From assembly GCA_039026235.1 (NCBI GenBank), contig JBCCMQ010000001.1, forward strand, positions 682,001-746,000: a stretch of DNA of 64,000 nt. Direction: 5' to 3'. Positions 33,821 through 42,683 of the stretch are shown here, in pieces. A program made the translations under genes and the position numbers. The first letter of the stretch is position 1, and the number at the start of each line of letters is the position of its first letter. The notes under the pieces are model-generated. The model did no database searches, was not told the origin of the DNA, and was given only the letters and a program-made list of their open reading frames with translations. The DNA is from JBCCMQ01 sp039026235. Lineage in GTDB: Bacteria > Pseudomonadota > Alphaproteobacteria > Rhodobacterales > Rhodobacteraceae.

Positions 33821-34462
33821 ATGCTTGATCGGCGTGGCCTCTTGATCATTCTGTCCTCGCCATCGGGCGCGGGCAAATCCACACTTGCCGGCCGACTGCG
33901 CCGCTGGGATCCCAGCATCACTTTTTCAGTTTCCGCGACGACCCGCGCGCCGCGGCCCGGCGAAGAACATGGGCGGCACTACGAGTTTGTGACCGAAGAG
34001 CGTTTCAAGCGCATGGTGCGTGAAGGCGACATGCTGGAGCACGCCCATGTCTTTGGTAATTTCTACGGCAGTCCGATCGCGCCAGTGCAGGAAGCGGTGG
34101 ATCGCGGATCGGATGTCTTGTTTGATATCGATTGGCAGGGCGCCCAGCAGATCAGCAATTCGCGCATGGCGTCCCATGTCTTGTCGATCTTCCTGTTGCC
34201 GCCTTCGATCGATGAACTGCAGCGCCGTCTGATCGCCCGCGATCAGGATGACGCATCGGTCATCCGCAAGCGGATGCAGCGTAGCTGGGACGAAATCAGC
34301 CATTGGGACGCCTATCACTACGTGCTGATCAATGACGATCTCGATGGCACCGAAGAGCGGTTGAAATCGATTGTGCGTGCCGAACGTCTGCGCCGCAGCC
34401 AGCAACCCGGCCTGAACGATCATGTCCGCAAGCTGCAGGAACAGTTCGAGGAAACGCAATGA
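33821..34462 (+). CDS. gmk: Guanylate kinase
   Basis: A 213-residue kinase making GDP from GMP and ATP: P-loop SSPSGAGKST at residue 12, the guanylate-binding ATTRAPRPGEEHGRHYEFV, and VLFDIDWQGAQQI. Length fits the family. Third in a compact plus-strand group; its stop overlaps the next start (ATGA). Confidence 0.97.
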   Translation: MLDRRGLLIILSSPSGAGKSTLAGRLRRWDPSITFSVSATTRAPRPGEEHGRHYEFVTEERFKRMVREGDMLEHAHVFGNFYGSPIAPVQEAVDRGSDVLFDIDWQGAQQISNSRMASHVLSIFLLPPSIDELQRRLIARDQDDASVIRKRMQRSWDEISHWDAYHYVLINDDLDGTEERLKSIVRAERLRRSQQPGLNDHVRKLQEQFEETQ

Positions 34463-34986
34463 CCCTTTATGCCTACAAGGGGACCAGCCCCACGCTTCCA
34501 GAAGACGGCGATTGTTGGATTGCGCCCGACGCCAATGTGATCGGACAGGTCAGCGTCAGCTCCGGCGTCTCGATCTGGTTCGGCGCCACATTGAGGGGTG
34601 ACAACGAGCCGATCATCCTGGGCGAAGGATCGAATATCCAGGAAAACGTTGTGATGCACACGGACATGGGGTTTCCGCTTGAGATCGGGGTCAACTGCAC
34701 CATCGGGCACAAGGCAATGCTGCATGGGTGCACGATTGCCGAACAGTCCCTGGTCGGAATGGGCGCGACCATACTGAACGGCGCGCAGATCGGCCGGAAT
34801 TGCCTGATCGGGGCAGGTGCCCTAATTGCCGAAGGCAAGAAAATCCCGGATGGATCCCTTGTCATCGGCATTCCGGCCAAAGTGGTGCGGCCTCTGGACG
34901 ATACCGAGATCCTGCAACTGCGCGCCTCGGCAATCCACTACCAGGAACGGATGCGGCAGTTCCGCGAAGGTCTGAGCCCGGTATGA
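34459..34986 (+). CDS. Gamma-class carbonic anhydrase-like hexapeptide protein
   Basis: A 175-residue left-handed beta-helix protein of the YrdA/CaiE/PaaY group. Zinc ligands are visible as the histidines in VVMHTDMG, CTIGHKAMLHGC. Repeats of the [LIV]-G-x-x type run through residues 20-140 and the C-terminal helix (HYQERMRQFRE) packs the trimer. Activity of such proteins as carbonic anhydrases is often weak or unproven. ATG 34459 overlaps gmk by four bases and its own stop overlaps the next gene by four bases. Confidence 0.9.
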   Translation: MTLYAYKGTSPTLPEDGDCWIAPDANVIGQVSVSSGVSIWFGATLRGDNEPIILGEGSNIQENVVMHTDMGFPLEIGVNCTIGHKAMLHGCTIAEQSLVGMGATILNGAQIGRNCLIGAGALIAEGKKIPDGSLVIGIPAKVVRPLDDTEILQLRASAIHYQERMRQFREGLSPV

Positions 34987-36167
34987 CCGACCGCGCCGCA
35001 ACGCCCCGCTTTGTTCCCTGGCCGGACAGCATCAGCCGTCCTCTCGTATCTCCAATCCAGCCTGCAGCCGTCTATGTCGCCGAAAGCCCGGACATGCTGG
35101 ACGCCCAGTATGAGGGCCGGACCAGCGGATACACCTATGCCCGGGAAGGGCACCCAAACGCGGATGTTCTGGCCCGCCAGATCGACGCCCTGGAAGGGGT
35201 TGAAGGCGGATGGATATGCGGGTCCGGCATGGCGGCAATCAGCGCCGTGCTTCTCGGCTGCCTAAAGTCCGGCGATCACGTCATCGGCGGCGATCAGCTT
35301 TATGGTCGTACCCTGCGCCTCATGACCGATGAGTTGCCCCGTTTTGGTATCGAAACATCTCTTGGGGATACGACCGATGCAGACGCGGTCGCCCAGGCGC
35401 TGCGCCCCAACACCAAGATGATGGTCATCGAGGTGGTCTCGAACCCGACCATTCGCTTGGCGGATGTGGTCGCCCTGGCCGCACTGACCAAAGAGCGCGG
35501 GATCACCCTGGTTGTCGACAATACGTTCACCACGCCCAGGTCGTTCCGGCCCGCCGATTGGGGCGCCGACATCGTGGTCCATTCGGTGACCAAAATTCTG
35601 GCGGGACATTCCGATGCAACACTGGGGTATTTTGCGGCGCGCGATCCTGATCTGCAAACGGCATTGATCGCACGGTCCGTTACCATGGGGCTGACGCCGA
35701 GTGCCTTTGACTGCTGGCTTGCCGAACGCGGGCTGATGTCTTTCCCGCTGCGATTTGACAGGTCCGAGCAAAATGCGGAACGTCTGGCAACTGCCCTGGC
35801 CGAAATGCCGGGAGTGCGACGGGTGCTATACCCGACACGTCAGGATCACCCCGACCACAATCGCACCGGTGCGCTTTTGGGGCAGCGGGGAGGCCATATG
35901 CTCAGCTTTGAGATCGAAGGCGGACGCGCCGCTGCCAACCGGCTTACCAAAGCCGGCGCCACAATAGCTTTTGCGCCAACCTTGGGCGACATCGGGACGA
36001 CCCTGTCGCATCCCGCCTCATCGTCGCACAGAGGTCTGAGCGCCGAGGGTCGCGAAAAGCTGGGCATCTCTGAAGGGTTCTTTCGCGTATCCGTCGGTGT
36101 CGAGGATCCAGATGCGCTGATTGCTGAATTCGCACACGCCGTTGCAGCCAGTCAGTCTGAGGTCTGA
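34983..36167 (+). CDS. metC: Cys/Met-metabolism PLP enzyme, probable cystathionine beta-lyase
   Basis: A 394-residue fold-type I PLP enzyme of the trans-sulfuration family. YTYAREGHPNADVLARQIDALEGVEGG, the cofactor lysine in VVHSVTKILAGHSDATLG, and the final THRGLSAEGREKLGISEGFFRVSVGVED-like stretch (here SSHRGLSAEGREKLGIS) are seen. Cystathionine beta-lyase is the usual assignment in this group, but cystathionine gamma-synthase or O-acylhomoserine sulfhydrylase cannot be excluded. ATG 34983 is chosen for its four-base overlap (ATGA) with the carbonic anhydrase gene. Confidence 0.82.
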   Translation: MTDRAATPRFVPWPDSISRPLVSPIQPAAVYVAESPDMLDAQYEGRTSGYTYAREGHPNADVLARQIDALEGVEGGWICGSGMAAISAVLLGCLKSGDHVIGGDQLYGRTLRLMTDELPRFGIETSLGDTTDADAVAQALRPNTKMMVIEVVSNPTIRLADVVALAALTKERGITLVVDNTFTTPRSFRPADWGADIVVHSVTKILAGHSDATLGYFAARDPDLQTALIARSVTMGLTPSAFDCWLAERGLMSFPLRFDRSEQNAERLATALAEMPGVRRVLYPTRQDHPDHNRTGALLGQRGGHMLSFEIEGGRAAANRLTKAGATIAFAPTLGDIGTTLSHPASSSHRGLSAEGREKLGISEGFFRVSVGVEDPDALIAEFAHAVAASQSEV

Positions 36168-36191
36168 AACCTCGCGTGAGCCATGGCAGCC

Positions 36192-36590
36192 CTAGGCAAG
36201 GGGAACAATCGTGGCATTGCGACGGGATACGAGAATATCGAAATCCAGCTCGGGAAAGCGGGCTGCGACCTCATCGCGAATGAGTTGCGGCTTGGGCAAC
36301 GGCGGGGACAGACCACGAAGGCGACCTGAAAAATCCACCTGCTCGAGAATATGCGCCACATCAAGGATATCGAACGACTGTCCGAAAAGCGGACTTAGCA
36401 CCACATCAACGGACGGATTGCACTGCAGATCAAGGATCAGGGTGTCAAACGTCGTCAGCCCGAATTCATCGCCCAGCATCGCCTCGGCCGCGCCGTCTTG
36501 AGGGGACCCTTTATGGGACACCACCAGCGCGCGAAACTCCGTAGACGCTCTGAAAACTACCTGGCCCACGTTGCCCTCAAACCAGAGCAC
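36192..36590 (-). CDS. Hypothetical protein divergent from phoR
   Basis: A 132-residue protein from a GTG start (VLWFEGNVGQVVFRAS). It has a regular alternation of strands and helices (FDTLILDLQCNP; HILEQVDFSGRLRGL), no signal peptide and no membrane segment. I recognise no family. The codon pattern is like that of neighbouring real genes. It lies tail to tail with metC and head to head with phoR, with a Pho-box-like sequence in between, so phosphate control is possible. Confidence 0.6.
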   Translation of the reverse strand: MLWFEGNVGQVVFRASTEFRALVVSHKGSPQDGAAEAMLGDEFGLTTFDTLILDLQCNPSVDVVLSPLFGQSFDILDVAHILEQVDFSGRLRGLSPPLPKPQLIRDEVAARFPELDFDILVSRRNATIVPLA

Positions 36591-36681
36591 AGCTCGTAAC
36601 CGATAAACACTTTGTCAATCTCACCCCTAGGAACTCATTTAACTACACGCCGACCGTGACGTCGTTTGTAAACATTCTCCT

Positions 36682-36699
36682 TTGACACGAATATGACCC
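36682..36699 (-). promoter_or_regulatory. Pho-box-like sequence between phoR and divergent gene
   Basis: On the minus strand GGGTCAT, four bases, GTGTCAA: two seven-base units spaced 11 bases apart, each matching the Pho box unit CTGTCAT/CTGTCAC at five of seven positions. It lies 82 bases before phoR and 92 before the divergent gene. A weaker match than the pstS site. Confidence 0.35.
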
Positions 36700-36780
36700 G
36701 AAAGCGGCACGGTCAATCGCAATTGGCCAAAACGGGCGTTAACAAGGCACGAAGCGTAGCAAACGGACGTCACGACACTT

Positions 36781-37821
36781 ATGCAAACGGAACAGCTTTC
36801 ACCCATGATCGAGGCGCTTCCAGTCCCCGTCCTTTGGATTGGGCGCAATGAAAGGGTTCTTGCCAGCAACGACAGTGCGCGCCAGCTGCTGGGCCAGGTC
36901 ATGGAAGATCGCCACTACATCAGTACGCTGCGCCAGCCGCAAGTTCTGGATTGTATCGAACGCGCTTTTCGAACAGGCGCCCCGCAGACCGCCAAGTATC
37001 TCAGCAGCAAACAGGGGCGCGACATCAGTTTCGATGTTCAGGCCGCTCCGGCGACGATGAACGGCGACGCAGGAATACTGGTGTCCTTTCTCGACATGAC
37101 CCATGTGGAAGAAGCAGACCAGATCCGGCGGGACTTTGTAGCCAACGTTAGCCATGAGTTGCGCTCGCCGCTGACAACGGTTTCGGGATTTATCGAAACC
37201 CTGCGGGGCGCCGCGCGCGATGATGCGGACGCGCGCGACCGTTTTTTGGGCACCATGGCGCGCGAGACGGACCGCATGATCCGGCTTGTCGAAGATCTCT
37301 TGTCACTCAGCCGGGTCGAAAGCGCCGAACGGCAGCGGCCAACGGAAAGCGTTGATATCAAAGATGTGGTTCACAACGCCGTGGTGCATGTATCGGCGGT
37401 CTCAGAGGGTGCTGGCGTCGATATCATCACCGATTTGCCCGAAGCTGCCCTGGAAACACTGGGCGATTTCGATCAACTGATACAGGTCTTCATCAATCTG
37501 CTTGAGAACGCTGTAAAATATGGTGCCTCGGGCGATGCCGTCACGATCCGGGGCGTGGCGCTCGATTACGCCGCTCAGACCCGGGCGCCAGCCATTCGAG
37601 TGGACGTTATTGACAAGGGGGAGGGCCTTGACCCGATTCATCTCCCGCGTCTGACGGAACGTTTTTATCGCGCGGACGATCACCGATCACGCGATTTGGG
37701 CGGCACCGGTTTGGGCCTTGCCATCGTTAAACATATCGTCAACCGCCATCGCGGCAGATTAAAGATTGTCAGCGCACCCGGAGAGGGAAGCACCTTTTCT
37801 GTTTTCCTTCCCGTTCTTTAG
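36781..37821 (+). CDS. phoR: Phosphate regulon sensor histidine kinase PhoR
   Basis: A 346-residue kinase. Residues 5-110 are a PAS domain (PVPVLWIGRNERVLASNDSARQLLG); the HisKA motif FVANVSHELRSPLT has the phosphorylated His at about residue 125; the HATPase part shows NLLENAVKYG, DKGEGLD and GGTGLGLAIVKH. No membrane segment is found, unlike E. coli PhoR, so it is probably cytoplasmic and senses Pst state through PhoU. It heads the phosphate cluster, 136 bases before pstS. Confidence 0.92.
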   Translation: MQTEQLSPMIEALPVPVLWIGRNERVLASNDSARQLLGQVMEDRHYISTLRQPQVLDCIERAFRTGAPQTAKYLSSKQGRDISFDVQAAPATMNGDAGILVSFLDMTHVEEADQIRRDFVANVSHELRSPLTTVSGFIETLRGAARDDADARDRFLGTMARETDRMIRLVEDLLSLSRVESAERQRPTESVDIKDVVHNAVVHVSAVSEGAGVDIITDLPEAALETLGDFDQLIQVFINLLENAVKYGASGDAVTIRGVALDYAAQTRAPAIRVDVIDKGEGLDPIHLPRLTERFYRADDHRSRDLGGTGLGLAIVKHIVNRHRGRLKIVSAPGEGSTFSVFLPVL

Positions 37822-37850
37822 ATCAGCGACCTAACCCAACGTCAGGGCGC

Positions 37851-37883
37851 CTGTTACAAAACTTTAACACTACTGTCACAAAA
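37851..37883 (+). promoter_or_regulatory. Pho box (PhoB binding site) upstream of pstS
   Basis: Three seven-base units at 11-base spacing: CTGTTAC (37851), CTTTAAC (37862) and CTGTCAC (37873), each followed by an A-rich four-base spacer. This matches the consensus CTGTCAC-AAAA tandem pattern for PhoB. The last unit is about 78 bases before the pstS start and could overlap the -35 region of its promoter. Confidence 0.85.
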
Positions 37884-37957
37884 GCATCGCTGCGTACTCC
37901 TACTGGGCGGTCAAGATCGCACGTCGCGATCCGATTCAGTGTCAGGAGATACACACC

Positions 37958-38989
37958 ATGAAATCCGTGAAACTGACCGCCTCTTCTCTGGCGATCCTTG
38001 CAGTTTCCGCGGCCAGTGCCGCTGCCCGTGACAATGTTCAAGTTGCCGGTTCTTCGACCGTGCTTCCCTACGCTTCAATCGTTGCCGAGGCTTTCGGCGA
38101 GAATTTTGATTTCCCGACACCGGTTGTTGAATCCGGGGGTTCCTCGGCCGGATTGAAGCGCTTTTGCGAAGGCGTGGGCGAAAACACGATTGATGTGGCC
38201 AACGCATCCCGCGCAATCCGCGAAACCGAAATCGCGGCCTGTGCGGAAGCTGGAGTAACGGACATTATCGAAGTGCGGATCGGCTATGATGGCATCGTTT
38301 TCGCCAGCCAGTTAAGCGGTCCTGCGTACACGGCTTTTGAACCGGCCGATATCTTCAACGCCCTTGCGCCCAAGGTCCTTGTTGACGGTGAGCTGGTCGA
38401 CAATCCTTATACCAAATGGTCCGACTTTAATCCTGACCTTCCCGATTCCGAGATCCTTGCCTTTATCCCGGGCACCAAGCACGGCACACGCGAAGTGTTC
38501 GAGGAAAAGGTCGTGGCCGCCGGCTGTGAAGCCACCGGCGCATTTGAAGCCATGATTGCCGGCGGCATGTCGGAAGATGACGCAGAAGATGCCTGCCTTG
38601 CCGTACGCCGTGACGGCCGTTCGGTCGACATAGACGGAGACTACACCGAGACGCTGGCCCGTATCGACAGCAACCCCAACGGCATCGGCGTGTTTGGTCT
38701 GGCGTTCTACGAGAACAATACCGACACGCTGAAGGTTGCCACGATGTCCGGCGTCGAACCCACAGTCGATTCGATTTCGACCGGAGAGTATCCGGTGTCG
38801 CGTCCACTTTACTTCTACATCAAGAAGGCCCACATCGGCGTCATCCCCGGCCTGAAAGAATTTGCCGAATTTTTCGTGGCTGACGAGATTGCCGGTCCCG
38901 ATGGCCCTCTTGCAGAATACGGTTTGGTGTCCGACCCCGAACTGGCGTCCACCCAGTCACTGGTGGCAGGTGAAGACACATTGAACTAG
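37958..38989 (+). CDS. pstS: Phosphate ABC transporter substrate-binding protein PstS
   Basis: A 343-residue periplasmic phosphate-binding protein: signal peptide with LAILAVSAASAAAR, then VAGSSTVLPYASIVAEAFGE, the phosphate-binding VESGGSSAGLKRFCEG and FIPGTKHGTREVFEEKV. It contains paired cysteines (near residues 70, 89, 190 and 209). It is the first gene of the high-affinity uptake operon under the Pho box, and a strong hairpin follows it. Confidence 0.95.
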   Translation: MKSVKLTASSLAILAVSAASAAARDNVQVAGSSTVLPYASIVAEAFGENFDFPTPVVESGGSSAGLKRFCEGVGENTIDVANASRAIRETEIAACAEAGVTDIIEVRIGYDGIVFASQLSGPAYTAFEPADIFNALAPKVLVDGELVDNPYTKWSDFNPDLPDSEILAFIPGTKHGTREVFEEKVVAAGCEATGAFEAMIAGGMSEDDAEDACLAVRRDGRSVDIDGDYTETLARIDSNPNGIGVFGLAFYENNTDTLKVATMSGVEPTVDSISTGEYPVSRPLYFYIKKAHIGVIPGLKEFAEFFVADEIAGPDGPLAEYGLVSDPELASTQSLVAGEDTLN

Positions 38990-39003
38990 GCCCTTGGGCA
39001 CTG

Positions 39004-39042
39004 CGGGACGGCGTGCAAGCATGCCGTCCCGTGCGCATTTTT
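39004..39042 (+). terminator. Intercistronic terminator-like hairpin after pstS
   Basis: A nine-base stem CGGGACGGC/GCCGTCCCG (39004-39012 and 39023-39031), extendable by GTG/CAT, is followed by GCGCA and five T residues (39038-39042). It sits between pstS and pstC and probably reduces expression of the membrane components relative to the binding protein. Confidence 0.75.
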
Positions 39043-39067
39043 CGCTGCTGACAGTGTGGGGATCAGC

Positions 39068-40543
39068 ATGCCACTTATCTGGCTTCTGGCCGTTGTTGTC
39101 GCCCTTGCAGTGATCGGCTATTTCGCGGGCCGCGCGCGGGCCCTGGCATCTGCCGGGGGGCAAATACAGAACCTGCATTCGCTGCCATTTTATTATGGCG
39201 CCAATGTCGCCTTCACGACGCTGCTTCCGGCAGTGGGCTTTGTGACAGTCTTTCTGCTGGCCGCCCCGGCTTATATCAACGGCTCTGTATCTGCGACCAT
39301 ACCCGACGCAGCGATCGCGGAGGGGTCGACCCGGAGTTTGGTGATGTCCGATGTGCGCCGGGTCGCCGATGGTCTGGACGGTGCGGTGCGCCAGGGTGCG
39401 ATGACAGCCGAAACCGCCGCCTCCCTTCGGATCGACCATACGGACGTCCGCGCACTTCTCGGAGAGGTTGGTGTGGCCTTGGGCTCGGACGTGGACGCGA
39501 CGGTCCTGGGGGCTGCCCAGAAGTACCGTGGGATGCGTGGGAATGCGCAATGGATCATGACCGTTTTGGCGCTTTTGTTCGCCGCGGGCGGCTTTGGATA
39601 TGCCTACGGGCAGACCACCAAGGACTTCCGCGCCCGCAACACAGTTGAAAGCGGCATACTCGTCATGCTGATGACGGCCGCACTGGTTGCGATTCTCACC
39701 ACCGCAGGAATCATTTTATCACTGATTTTCAACACGGTAGAGTTCTTTCGGATCTATCCGGCCACGGAATTTTTCTTTGGAACCGTTTGGAACCCGAGCT
39801 TTTCCGGCCGTGGCGGAACGCTGTCCGAGCTTGGCGTGATCCCCCTTATTTGGGGCACGCTTTACATCTCGTTCATTGCCTTGGCGGTGGCGGTGCCCAT
39901 CGGTCTTTTTGCGGCAATTTATCTGTCTGAGTATGCGACGCCCCGGGTGCGGTCGATTGCGAAACCGGCGCTAGAGGTTCTGGCGGGAATTCCAACCATT
40001 GTGTACGGGCTTTTCGCGCTTTTGACCGTGGGTCCAATGCTGATGGGCGTCTTTGGGCCCGAGTCAATTGGCTGGATGAAGGGCGCATCGTCGGTCATGA
40101 CGGCGGGCCTAGTGATGGGCATCATGCTGATCCCATTTGTGTCCAGCCTCTCCGACGACATCATCAACTCGGTTCCCCAGGCCATGCGTGACGGCTCGCT
40201 TGGTCTCGGCGCCACACCGTCCGAAACGGTGCGTCAGGTGGTTCTGCCGGCCGCGCTTCCGGGCATCGTGGGCGCCGTGCTTTTGGCAGCATCGCGCGCT
40301 ATCGGGGAAACCATGATTGTTGTGATGGGGGCAGGGGCGGCGGCCCGGCTTTCGGGCAACCCCTTTGAGGCCATGACCACCGTTACGGCCAAGATCGTCA
40401 GCCAGTTGACCGGGGATAACGAATTTACCTCGCCCGAAACGCTGGTCGCCTTTGCCCTGGGGATGACGCTGTTCATCATCACCTTGGCCATGAATGTGCT
40501 TGCGCTTCAGATCGTGCGCCGGTTCCGGGAGCAATACGAATGA
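39068..40543 (+). CDS. pstC: Phosphate ABC transporter permease PstC
   Basis: A 491-residue permease; E. coli PstC has 319. The extra sequence is N-terminal: membrane segments at residues 1-20 and 50-72 flank a periplasmic-type region (LRIDHTDVRALLGEVGVALG), as seen in other alphaproteobacterial PstC proteins. The core has the SELGVIPLIWGTLYISFIALAVAVPIG segment (two parts) and the EAA loop SLGLGATPSETVRQVVLPAALPG. ATG 39068 has GGGGA six bases upstream. It overlaps pstA by four bases. Confidence 0.92.
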   Translation: MPLIWLLAVVVALAVIGYFAGRARALASAGGQIQNLHSLPFYYGANVAFTTLLPAVGFVTVFLLAAPAYINGSVSATIPDAAIAEGSTRSLVMSDVRRVADGLDGAVRQGAMTAETAASLRIDHTDVRALLGEVGVALGSDVDATVLGAAQKYRGMRGNAQWIMTVLALLFAAGGFGYAYGQTTKDFRARNTVESGILVMLMTAALVAILTTAGIILSLIFNTVEFFRIYPATEFFFGTVWNPSFSGRGGTLSELGVIPLIWGTLYISFIALAVAVPIGLFAAIYLSEYATPRVRSIAKPALEVLAGIPTIVYGLFALLTVGPMLMGVFGPESIGWMKGASSVMTAGLVMGIMLIPFVSSLSDDIINSVPQAMRDGSLGLGATPSETVRQVVLPAALPGIVGAVLLAASRAIGETMIVVMGAGAAARLSGNPFEAMTTVTAKIVSQLTGDNEFTSPETLVAFALGMTLFIITLAMNVLALQIVRRFREQYE

Positions 40544-41907
40544 CCGATGCGACCCTCCAACCCCCGGCGTCCACGGAAAGCGGCCCGCGGCCCAAAACCT
40601 CGCTACTGGCCGATGATGCGCGCACCAAACGCCGGAACGCGGCCGAGCGGCGGTTTCGCTTCTACGGCATCGCGGCAATCGGGATTGGGGTCGGATTCCT
40701 TGTCGTCCTTCTTTTTTCTATTGTTTTGAATGGTCTGCCGGCGTTTACGCAAACCTTTGTCACGGTTGAGGTCACGCTTCTGGAAGAAAAGCTCGACAAG
40801 AACGGCAACCGGGACCCCGCCGATTTGGCGAAGGTGTCAACCTTTGGCTATGCGCCCCTCGTCCAACAGGCGATTTTCGACAAGATAGCGGCCGGGGGCC
40901 ACGATTTACCCTTCGAGAAACCTAGCAATATGAAGGCGCTTTATTCCTCGGGGGCGCCGGCCACCGTACGTAATGCCGTTCTGGCCAACCCTGACCTGAT
41001 CGGAACAACGCAGGAATTCAAACTGGTCGCATCCAGCCGTGTAGACGGTTACATGAAGGGCCGCGTCAGCCGTGAGAGCATTGCGCGAGACAGAAGCATC
41101 GATCCTGAACACCTTGATCTGGTGGACATTCTTGTTGACGAAGGCGTGGTTGAACGCACTTTCAACATGAGCTTTATCACCGGGGCTGATGCCTCGGACT
41201 CGAGACCCGAGCAGGCGGGGATCGGTGTTTCCATGATCGGTTCGTTTTTCATGATGCTCGTTGTGCTCGGGCTATCGTTGCCCCTTGGCGTCTCGGCATC
41301 GATCTATCTGGAAGAATTTGCACCACAGAACTGGCTGACGGACCTGATCGAAGTGAACATCTCGAACCTTGCCGCGGTACCATCCATCGTTTTCGGCATT
41401 CTTGGACTGGCGGTTTTCATTCAGTTCGCCCATCTGCCACAATCGGCGCCCTTGGTCGGTGGTCTCGTGCTCACGCTGATGACGCTGCCCACGATTATCA
41501 TCTCGACGCGCGCCTCGCTGAAGGCCGTGCCCCCATCCATCCGCGAGGCGGCATTGGGGGTAGGGGCCTCGAAAATGCAGACAGTGTTCCATCACGTCCT
41601 TCCGCTGGCTGCCCCAGGCATCCTGACGGGCACCATCATCGGCCTGGCCCAGGCACTGGGAGAGACGGCGCCTCTTCTGCTGATCGGGATGGTCGGCTTT
41701 ATTGCCTCGAACTACCCTGAAGGGCTCGCATCGGGTTTCCTGTCGCCCAATTCGGCCATGCCGGCGCAAATTTACGAATGGTCCAAGCGGGCCGATCCGG
41801 CCTTCTATGAACGCGCCTGGGGCGGTATAATCATTCTGCTCGTCTTTCTGATGACCATGAACATCATCGCCATCATCCTGCGCCGCCGGTTCGAACGCCG
41901 TTGGTAA
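40540..41907 (+). CDS. pstA: Phosphate ABC transporter permease PstA
   Basis: A 455-residue permease with an N-terminal DUF3333-type region: one membrane segment at residues 46-70, then about 170 periplasmic residues (VEVTLLEEKLDKNGNRDP). The permease core follows, with LEEFAPQNWLTDLIEVNISN, AAVPSIVFGILGLAVF and the EAA loop AALGVGASKMQTVFHHVLPLAAPG. The extended form is usual in alphaproteobacteria. It is translationally coupled to pstC and abuts pstB. Confidence 0.92.
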   Translation: MTDATLQPPASTESGPRPKTSLLADDARTKRRNAAERRFRFYGIAAIGIGVGFLVVLLFSIVLNGLPAFTQTFVTVEVTLLEEKLDKNGNRDPADLAKVSTFGYAPLVQQAIFDKIAAGGHDLPFEKPSNMKALYSSGAPATVRNAVLANPDLIGTTQEFKLVASSRVDGYMKGRVSRESIARDRSIDPEHLDLVDILVDEGVVERTFNMSFITGADASDSRPEQAGIGVSMIGSFFMMLVVLGLSLPLGVSASIYLEEFAPQNWLTDLIEVNISNLAAVPSIVFGILGLAVFIQFAHLPQSAPLVGGLVLTLMTLPTIIISTRASLKAVPPSIREAALGVGASKMQTVFHHVLPLAAPGILTGTIIGLAQALGETAPLLLIGMVGFIASNYPEGLASGFLSPNSAMPAQIYEWSKRADPAFYERAWGGIIILLVFLMTMNIIAIILRRRFERRW

Positions 41908-42681
41908 GTGAGTGCTTTAATGAACGATATCAAAGTATCAGCCCGACAAGTTCAGGTGTTCTATGGGCAAAACCACGCGATCAAAGACGTGGATGTGGAC
42001 ATCGAGGACAAGACGGTTACAGCATTCATCGGCCCGTCAGGCTGTGGCAAGTCAACGTTTCTGCGCTGTCTCAATCGCATGAACGACACCATTGCGGTCG
42101 CGCGTGTCGAGGGAAAGATCAAGCTGGACGACGAAGACATCTATCATCCCAAGGTCGACCCGGTTCAACTGCGGGCCAAGGTTGGAATGGTGTTTCAGAA
42201 ACCGAACCCCTTTCCAAAGTCGATCTTTGACAATGTGGCTTATGGACCGCGCATCCACGGGCTTGCGCCAACGAAAACTGATCTCGACGAAATCGTTGAA
42301 AAATCTTTGCGGCGGGCGGCCCTTTGGGACGAGGTCAAGGATCGCTTGGACGCGCCCGGAACCGGGTTATCCGGCGGCCAGCAACAGCGCCTTTGCATCG
42401 CTCGGGCTGTGGCAACGCGACCTGAAGTGCTCTTGATGGATGAGCCTTGCTCGGCACTCGACCCGATTGCGACGGCGCAGGTGGAAGAACTGATAGATGA
42501 CCTCAAACAAAGGTTTTCGGTAGTAATCGTGACCCATTCCATGCAACAGGCCGCGCGCGTCAGCCAGAAAACGGCATTCTTTCACCTGGGCAATCTGGTG
42601 GAATTCGGCGAAACGGGCCAGATATTTACCAACCCGTCCGACCCACGGACGGAAAGCTATATTACAGGGCGGATCGGCTAG
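41908..42681 (+). CDS. pstB: Phosphate ABC transporter ATPase PstB
   Basis: A 257-residue ATPase: Walker A GPSGCGKSTFLRCLNRMND, Q-loop FQKPNPFPKSIFDNVAYG, signature LSGGQQQRLCIARA and Walker B VLLMDEPCSALDP. Two starts are possible: GTG 41908, directly after the pstA stop, and ATG 41920. It powers PstCA and, in E. coli, takes part in PhoR signalling through PhoU. Confidence 0.96.
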   Translation: MSALMNDIKVSARQVQVFYGQNHAIKDVDVDIEDKTVTAFIGPSGCGKSTFLRCLNRMNDTIAVARVEGKIKLDDEDIYHPKVDPVQLRAKVGMVFQKPNPFPKSIFDNVAYGPRIHGLAPTKTDLDEIVEKSLRRAALWDEVKDRLDAPGTGLSGGQQQRLCIARAVATRPEVLLMDEPCSALDPIATAQVEELIDDLKQRFSVVIVTHSMQQAARVSQKTAFFHLGNLVEFGETGQIFTNPSDPRTESYITGRIG

Positions 42682-42683
42682 CC

